Of a DNA stretch of 64,000 bases, positions 63,201-64,000 are shown one piece after another. The notes beneath the pieces are model-generated. The model saw nothing but the letters and a program-made list of their open reading frames with translations, was not told the DNA's origin and did not search any database. The translations under genes were made by a program, and so were the position numbers. Positions within the stretch are counted from its first letter, which is position 1. Each line of letters begins with the position of its first letter. Source of the stretch: Pseudomonas fontis (lineage in GTDB: Bacteria > Pseudomonadota > Gammaproteobacteria > Pseudomonadales > Pseudomonadaceae); contig NZ_JAMDGY010000056.1 of the NCBI RefSeq assembly GCF_028656955.1, positions 50,025 through 114,024 of the forward strand, read 5' to 3'.

Positions 63201-64000
63201 AGCCTGGCGTGGACCAGTGCCAAGGGCAAGGGGCGCACGGACGAAACGCTTCGCCAGAGCGAAATCGTTGCACAGGGTGATCTGGTCATTCAGGCGGTTG
63301 GCAAGATCCAGGTCGATGTTAAACAGATCAACCAGCAGAGCGTTGCTCAGTCCATCGACGCCATGGTCAAGGCTGATCCGAAACTGGCCTGGTTGAAAGA
63401 CGTCGAGGCCCAAGGCGGTGTTGATTGGCGCCAGGTCGAGGAGATTCACACTTCCTTCAAGTACTCCCATTCAGGTCTCGGTGCCGGAGCCCAGTTGGCA
63501 CTTGCAATCCTGATGGCGGCATTGATGGGGCCCGTGGGGCTAGGGTTGTCTGCGGTTCCAGCTGCAGGTGCTGCAAGCCTGGCAACCACCGCAGTAAACA
63601 GTGCGGTTAGCAACAAAGGCGACTTGGGGGCGGTGCTCAAGGACACGCTGAGCAAGGAGAGCCTGAAAAGTGCCACGGTGGCGATGGTCACAGCGGGGGC
63701 GCTTGAGTATGTCGATGCCAAATGGTTCAGCGCGGCGGATGGTGCCCAGAGTGGAGCGATCAATGTAAAGGACGGGGTGGTCAGCTCTGCAAACGCGTCA
63801 TCGAAGAATGTCCTGACATGGTCGAATGCCCCGGACACGTTCATTCGTGCCGGGACTCATGCGGTGATCTCGAGCGGTGTATCGACGACCATCAATGGTG
63901 GCAGCTTCGGCGACAACCTTGGTTCGGCCCTGGTTGGCCAGGCTGGCTCGATTGCCATGGCGACCGGGTTCAAGTGGATTGGTGACAACACTATCAAGTT
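48294..64000 (+). CDS. Giant TpsA/CdiA-like filamentous haemagglutinin exoprotein, 5' part
   Basis: The frame is open from ATG 48294 through the window end (more than 5,235 codons), and no stop was met at any spot I translated. Residues 1-48 are a long signal region ending WQPLWAQA. The TPS domain has NPNL at 116-119 and NPYGI at 156-160. Next comes a very long beta-helix region of ~20-residue repeats (SLDN..G.L.S pattern), roughly residues 330-3950. A cysteine pair CKGKGC is at 3982-3987. A Pro-rich segment is followed by YLIETNP at 4470, FHA-2-like AGRDV repeats and, from about residue 5050, a DUF637-like pretoxin region (GAGAQLALAILMAALMGPVG). It looks like a contact-dependent inhibition or adhesin protein whose toxin tip lies beyond the window. 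Confidence 0.93.
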   Translation, partial: MDVRQFAFLARQPSAALLLRERFWGMPKRGLALILANAMFWQPLWAQADSIVVSAPGTSLGQAGNGVPIVNIAAPNANGLSHNQFKDYNVAAQGLILNNATARTQDTQLGGIIVGNPNLHGQAANIILNEVNGGSPSQLRGYTEVAGQSAHVIVANPYGISCNGCGFINTPKVTLSTGKAVIENGQINRYQVDQGSVAIDGAGLNASNVDQFEIITRATKINAQIQAKNLTVIAGRNDVDARTLSATARAADGSQAPELAIDSSALGGMYVGAIKLVGTEAGVGVRLAGDMLAGGDIQIDASGNVSLGQASAGSAITIKAASLDAQSAVYAGTELAVKTQGALSNRQTLAARDSIALDSGGQLSNSGIIEAGVNADKSRNANGDVRLSAQAIDNSGKTVIASRDLTITSTQLTNQGGTLSGQRQVQVNATHLDNQNQGRVLSTGNLDVNADQLLNSQGGLITSSGQLTATVGQLINRNGELSSLGQATLQVATLDNVAGLVSAGQALNLLASGAVTNQGGRIAAQHTVQLKAGSLDNSQKGLLTSQGTLGLELSGTLANQQQGRIESSAGARVKVGTLDNQQGGVLSSSQSLELKAGAVNNSGAGLIASAQGLKANVASLDQHDGGRLYSNTDLSLDLNQGHLDNRNGLINATGQLTFSNLNSVDNRQGEMSSARAFAVAARTFDNSAGKLLSDQGLALRIAETLNNGAGLISAKGLQISVANLINSGGRLSSQGNLSLDLNRGHLDNQGGVINAPGQLLFSNLNSVDNRSAEISSSTGFSLQADSLDNRNGKLLSEQSLTLAIARAINNAAGRVNASSLQVDAGSVDNSGGQWVAVEGLTLGVDAALVNHSGAILGREVRLTTGSLDNASGRVQGDNLLKVDSGHLSNRNGTLSSLQALELNASSLDNSLGKLASNAALTATIGGHLLNQGGLFSAGSHLQLSSADLNNQGGQLSAGGTLQVRAGLLDNSNGGRINGKALSANVAGLDQRNDGRLSSQGDLSLDLNRGHLDNQGGVINTPGQLLLSNLHSVDNRSGEISSTTGFTLQADSLDNRNGKVLSERSLTLAIAQAINNASGRVSASSLQVSAGSLDNSDGHLLALNNLALGVGATLVNHRGEILGRAVQLTAGTLDNTQGRVQGDDLLKIDSGALSNRNGTLASVQSLELSAASLDNSFGKLTSNAALTATIAGHLLNQSGLLSAGSNLQLSSADLNNQGGQLRADDTLHVRAGLLDNSNGGRINAKALSANVAGLDQRNDGRLYSQGDLSLDLNRGHLNNQGGLINAPGQLLLRNLNSVDNRSGEISSATGFSLLADSLDNTRGKVLSEHALILKIAQALDNTKGLVSAKSLDLHADSVSNQGGQLTASEGLAVQVDGALDNRTGKILARSASVTVGSLDNRLGLLQGDTTTSVNSLAALDNRQGTLFAGQSMDLAAGNLDNSTGKLTSDGQLTARIAGQLLNQTGLFAAGGNLYLSASSVDNSSKGSLYAKTHLQLAVTGNVNNAQGSVNSDGTLRLVAGEVNNSTGGRLTSRQQLDASVTGLDQQADGRLYSQAGVSLDLNHGHLNNQGGVIHAPGALLLSNLASVDNQGGEISSTQALTFAAQSLDNRGGSLLSEQGLVVRIAKALNNTKGLVSATGLDLRADGLVNTEGSLKIRDGLAAHVTTSLDNHQGEILGANVSLSGASLDNSHGLIQGDKSLTLNYLDAVTNRTGRLVTGQALDLNAASLDNTQGKLTSDGTLNALISGQLLNQAGLFAASAQLHLTAASLDNQAKGRISGKSDLNLTIGQFDNRGGSVVAVGQLQVKGTALDNRAGGLLNSGKVMTLAVDTLDNRAGEVSSVTDLSLGGSQLDNSQGGRLLANGDMQLTLERLNNRLKGIISGQQAINLSAALVDNSGQGSVFAKGSLSMALSGHLDNQRGALRSNAGLTLSSASVDNHGGEIIGDGAVQVTTGTLNNQQGGRLTSAASLKLVAGQVDNRDAGRIASNQLLSASVTGLDQRGGGELYSTSALTLNMNKGHLNNTAGLINAPGPLVFENLSSVLNQGGEISSKQAFALNAQSLDNSGGKLLSGQVLTLKIDQALLNIKGKISAAGLGVQAASLDNSAGIFSSSKDLSLSLIGELLNADGNVSSAGASVVNAMTLNNRNGQVMADISLDLTTQGALANQGGTLGAGQRLQVTSASLDNSQAGSLVSDGDVTVKVAGLLDNQAKGSVLGKGVMDIQAATLDNREGRLSGQNLLTVRGDSLDNRSGVIRANQNVNLRLGQLDNRQGLLSSKQGLEIAGQQVHNQGGLISAAGPLRLTLDGVNNAKGRIASQADLNATIGALNQQGGELVAQGDLTLAGGTLDNRDGGRVGATKALKLKVDDVDNRLGEISSQADAELNGQRLDNSGGKLLAGVALQVAVANVINQAKGLVFAQNVRFTGTTLNNAQGTFAGQHSLALQLSQGLDNRHGKISSEGTLKLVGQRIDNSAGRVSSAGQLDITSSAELLNLGGLVETANTLNLTSASLDNSQQGLLKSQGGATLTTGLFNNTLGGQLVSADSLDLTATQVSNGGRISSAATLTANLTGLNQQGGELFSNTQLNLDLNQGDLSNAGLINAPLLVLKNLGKVTNHSGEISSQNAFTLAARSLDNSSGKLISNQALTLRIDQALANVKGRISAASLTSRSASLNNTEGLLSSRGSLDVGASDLIDNQRGVLAGDGSLLLTSANLDNRSGEIAGKADLTVNARRIDNQKGKLISTDTLHAGGASLDNRGGLVGATKALKLDIATIDNRAGELTSNADVTLTGQRLDNSDSGQVFAAQGLHLLVDQVLNRNGGQLNGQRLVLQGAGLDNTGGKVFSQMPLAIDLVGDLDNSQGLLSSEGSLDVKARSLNNTQGSLSSAHGLSVAVSGTLNNHSGELVSDAGVLLRSASLGNQQGTISGKGAVVLSTGALNNHSGRLNSGDTLELTAGQVSNGGSIGSAKALSASVTGLDQQGGKLFSNSALTLNLNNGHLNNQDGLISAAGQLQLNSLNTVNNQNGEISSAQAFTLTAQRLDNSHGKLLSNQGLTLRIDQALANLKGLIGAASLDARAGSLDNRGGTLTSRSDLQLTSDGLLNNQDQGLISATQLLTLRSADLNNQNGTLIGTGAISLSAMALNNSAAGLINSQGDLSLNAASLSTGNGGEVSAKGAMALKLDALSLAGGRVVGEQQVTLDMHDGELDNRNGLILAKGPLTLKGLRTFNNQNGELSSQHNLSMTTATLDNSGGKLISSQVLTVNAANLINQNGLLSGWQGLNVTGGSLDNRNSGTLSSRSGTLDVQLSGALLNGGAGALVSKDRLGVTAASLDNRGGILSSGAAQSLAVSGVLNNADGGLIDSGAGLDVQAATLDNKAGALNAQSALAVTATDLNNADGTLVSNGRLTLSLLGTLDNRNGKLASAGPLLLQRAMQVNNQGGQIASQGLLTLFAGGINNSQRSTIAGKDRVAINSTGILQNDADGLIYSQGADVQVKAVGLSNRAGVVQGQSGLGLDVGGNLDNEGGTLLAQTGDLTAKANSLNNQGGTLVSLKGLLDANVGAQLLNGHGQGSKGGVMQGQRVSLIANSIDNQYGRIAAQTGDAVVSANALANAYGGLYAKGLVRVTGGGLDNSYGQIAANRIELGLGGQLGNHAGIIESDTTLNVHANSIVNQNGQLRALGNSGKSDFQIGGLFNNNAGRLEVRNNDLTLNSAAFQNQGGSLLHSGTGAFDIATANLTNVGGAVVTRGGLTLAADSWTNSSVIQAGRLTVNVNTLNQTASGQLLGAESFVGNGVNWSNDGLLASDAGMAVQLAGSYSGSGRLTSLGDMSLSSASLNLSENARIGGGATTRISSTTLNNRGRVSSVGDLTVDATTLNNYGSLGGTQKVRLNAGHLLNERGLVFSGNDMTLRVNDFSNRFGDVYSLGGLDIARDDSGARSALIENISGTLESAGNMRLLADSLSNRRDQFSTEKKIISGHVNVYSNDNCKGKGCMLYFNAVEKSEDYITGSSASAFLNAGGDLTVGSKTFDNLYSSASAAGNILINTDVLNNTGASGGEERHISTGMYTRNRDLHYSFMDLQARFNDSNNPASANYRPGDVTLDQVLAVNAFFDFSTYVVPTSGSVIAQALIQAAGSVTVNATQKIDNSVIRPNATDINTPAHNRNTNADVFASTVKPVITAQLPPDLAQRQVNPVTLPGFSLPTGQNGLFRLSGQGASTGQAALGSAGPQSWALGGASVGLAQRQQSLPETQGRTLQLEDVGQLSASARQVSVAAREASGIAASVGTINVAGLGNADAGTWQSGQAVVAGIAQVDGISAQNPADGSRPTVDVTRPNLELPGLTPAERDAQIVVTAPSGSGTSQPALNVPSLTVGGRDVKVTGNQAQVPRPDLTVAHLTTQEPEVQVIGSQQPVLTPAIVSAPVAVAPLPAQAGTRPGVVVAQPIAAAEQSTPVASQTIDRVKGLPTGSFVSQPHKYLIETNPVLTDLKQFMSSDYLLAGLGYNADESAKRLGDGLYEQRLIQQAVLERTGQRFINGQNTDEKLFKYLMDNALASKQQLNLAVGVTLTAQQVAALTHDIVWLETHEVNGEKVLVPVLYLAQADNRLAPNGALIAGKDLNLVTGENLFNAGTLRATNNLSAMAGNDLINSGLIEAGNRLDLLAGNNIINKSSGIIKGRDVTLTAVDGDVINERTVTTLDNSTGKSLTRDFIDSAARVEAANDLSLKAGRDVASVGGELSSGRDTSIAAGRDVHINSAEQRVNIDVGKFLRSQTTTQHGASVETGRDLKITAGRDFTAIASEIDAKRDLEIAAAENLTVGSAADEEHSTSKTRTAKRQEDHVSQVSSVLNAGGDVTLVAGKDLAMIASRISAGDDAYLVAGDRLGLLAAEDSDYSLYDMKKKGGWGKTQTQRDEVTQVTHIGSEIKTGGDLTLKSGSDQLYQAAKLQSGEDLTLDSGGDITFEAVKDLHQESHEKSSNSLAWTSAKGKGRTDETLRQSEIVAQGDLVIQAVGKIQVDVKQINQQSVAQSIDAMVKADPKLAWLKDVEAQGGVDWRQVEEIHTSFKYSHSGLGAGAQLALAILMAALMGPVGLGLSAVPAAGAASLATTAVNSAVSNKGDLGAVLKDTLSKESLKSATVAMVTAGALEYVDAKWFSAADGAQSGAINVKDGVVSSANASSKNVLTWSNAPDTFIRAGTHAVISSGVSTTINGGSFGDNLGSALVGQAGSIAMATGFKWIGDNTIK
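50505..52094 (+). repeat. Two tandem 795-bp units inside tpsA
   Basis: Unit A (50505-51299) and unit B (51300-52094) each start with a codon for S in SLDLNRGHL and are exactly 265 codons. They are mostly identical by eye. A third, diverged unit starts at 52095 but is 289 codons long. The units lie within the beta-helix shaft. Confidence 0.88.
63450..64000 (+). other. DUF637-like pretoxin segment of tpsA (partial)
   Basis: The hydrophobic block at residues ~5063-5090 (LALAILMAALMGPVGLGLSA) is followed by AVNSAVSNKGDLG, LKSATVAMVTAGALEYVD and GSALVGQAGSIAM. This pattern is typical of the region before the polymorphic toxin in FHA/CdiA proteins. Confidence 0.7.

Overview
The window looks like a chromosomal segment of a Pseudomonas. 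The long syntenic blocks (fdoGHI-fdhE-selA-selB-tRNA-Sec; oprG plus a zinc operon; nrdR-ribD-ribE-ribBA-ribH-nusB-thiL-pgpA-ribA; dxs-ispA-xseB) follow the order I recall from P. putida and P. aeruginosa. The high GC content and the GTGGGAGCCGGC-type REP palindromes also fit the P. putida/P. fluorescens lineage. No insertion sequence, prophage, integrase or CRISPR array was seen. The left edge cuts the formate dehydrogenase large subunit and the right edge cuts a giant two-partner-secretion exoprotein.

Layout: (1) 2-7877 is a selenium/formate module: the end of a formate dehydrogenase alpha subunit, its Fe-S and cytochrome b subunits, the maturation factor FdhE, SelA, SelB and the selenocysteine tRNA, all on one strand with 1-4 bp overlaps between most genes. 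(2) 7883-16211 is a mixed region: asparaginase, an alanine/glycine:cation symporter with a divergent XRE regulator, an undefined operon (Fe(II)/2-oxoglutarate dioxygenase, TSUP transporter, alpha/beta hydrolase), and a pair of overlapping sugar-nucleotide reductase/epimerase genes. (3) 16411-20270 holds OprG (OmpW family) with a possible ANR box, and a zinc-type operon (His-rich secreted protein, ABC ATPase, FtsX-like permease, DUF3299 protein) behind a candidate Zur box. (4) 20403-31615 is housekeeping: YbbN, a methyltransferase, a YbaY-like lipoprotein, NrdR, the riboflavin genes with nusB, thiL and pgpA, a solute-binding protein, RibA and BtuF. BtuB converges on BtuF. (5) 33714-36925 is xseB-ispA-dxs, the entry to isoprenoids. 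(6) 37159-46029 is accessory: an MBOAT/SGNH/SGNH acylation operon, RtcB RNA ligase, a chemoreceptor and an APC permease. (7) From 46547 to the end lies a two-partner-secretion locus: the TpsB transporter and a TpsA/CdiA-like protein open for more than 5,235 codons, with an exactly spaced 795-bp internal duplication and a DUF637-like pretoxin region at the window edge.

Three copies of a 96-bp palindromic element, which I interpret as REPINs, lie at 16225, 33570 and 41090. They differ at a paired position in ways that keep the pairing, so the folded shape seems to be maintained. The most biologically interesting part is the tpsBA locus: its variable toxin tip and any immunity gene would lie just beyond the window.
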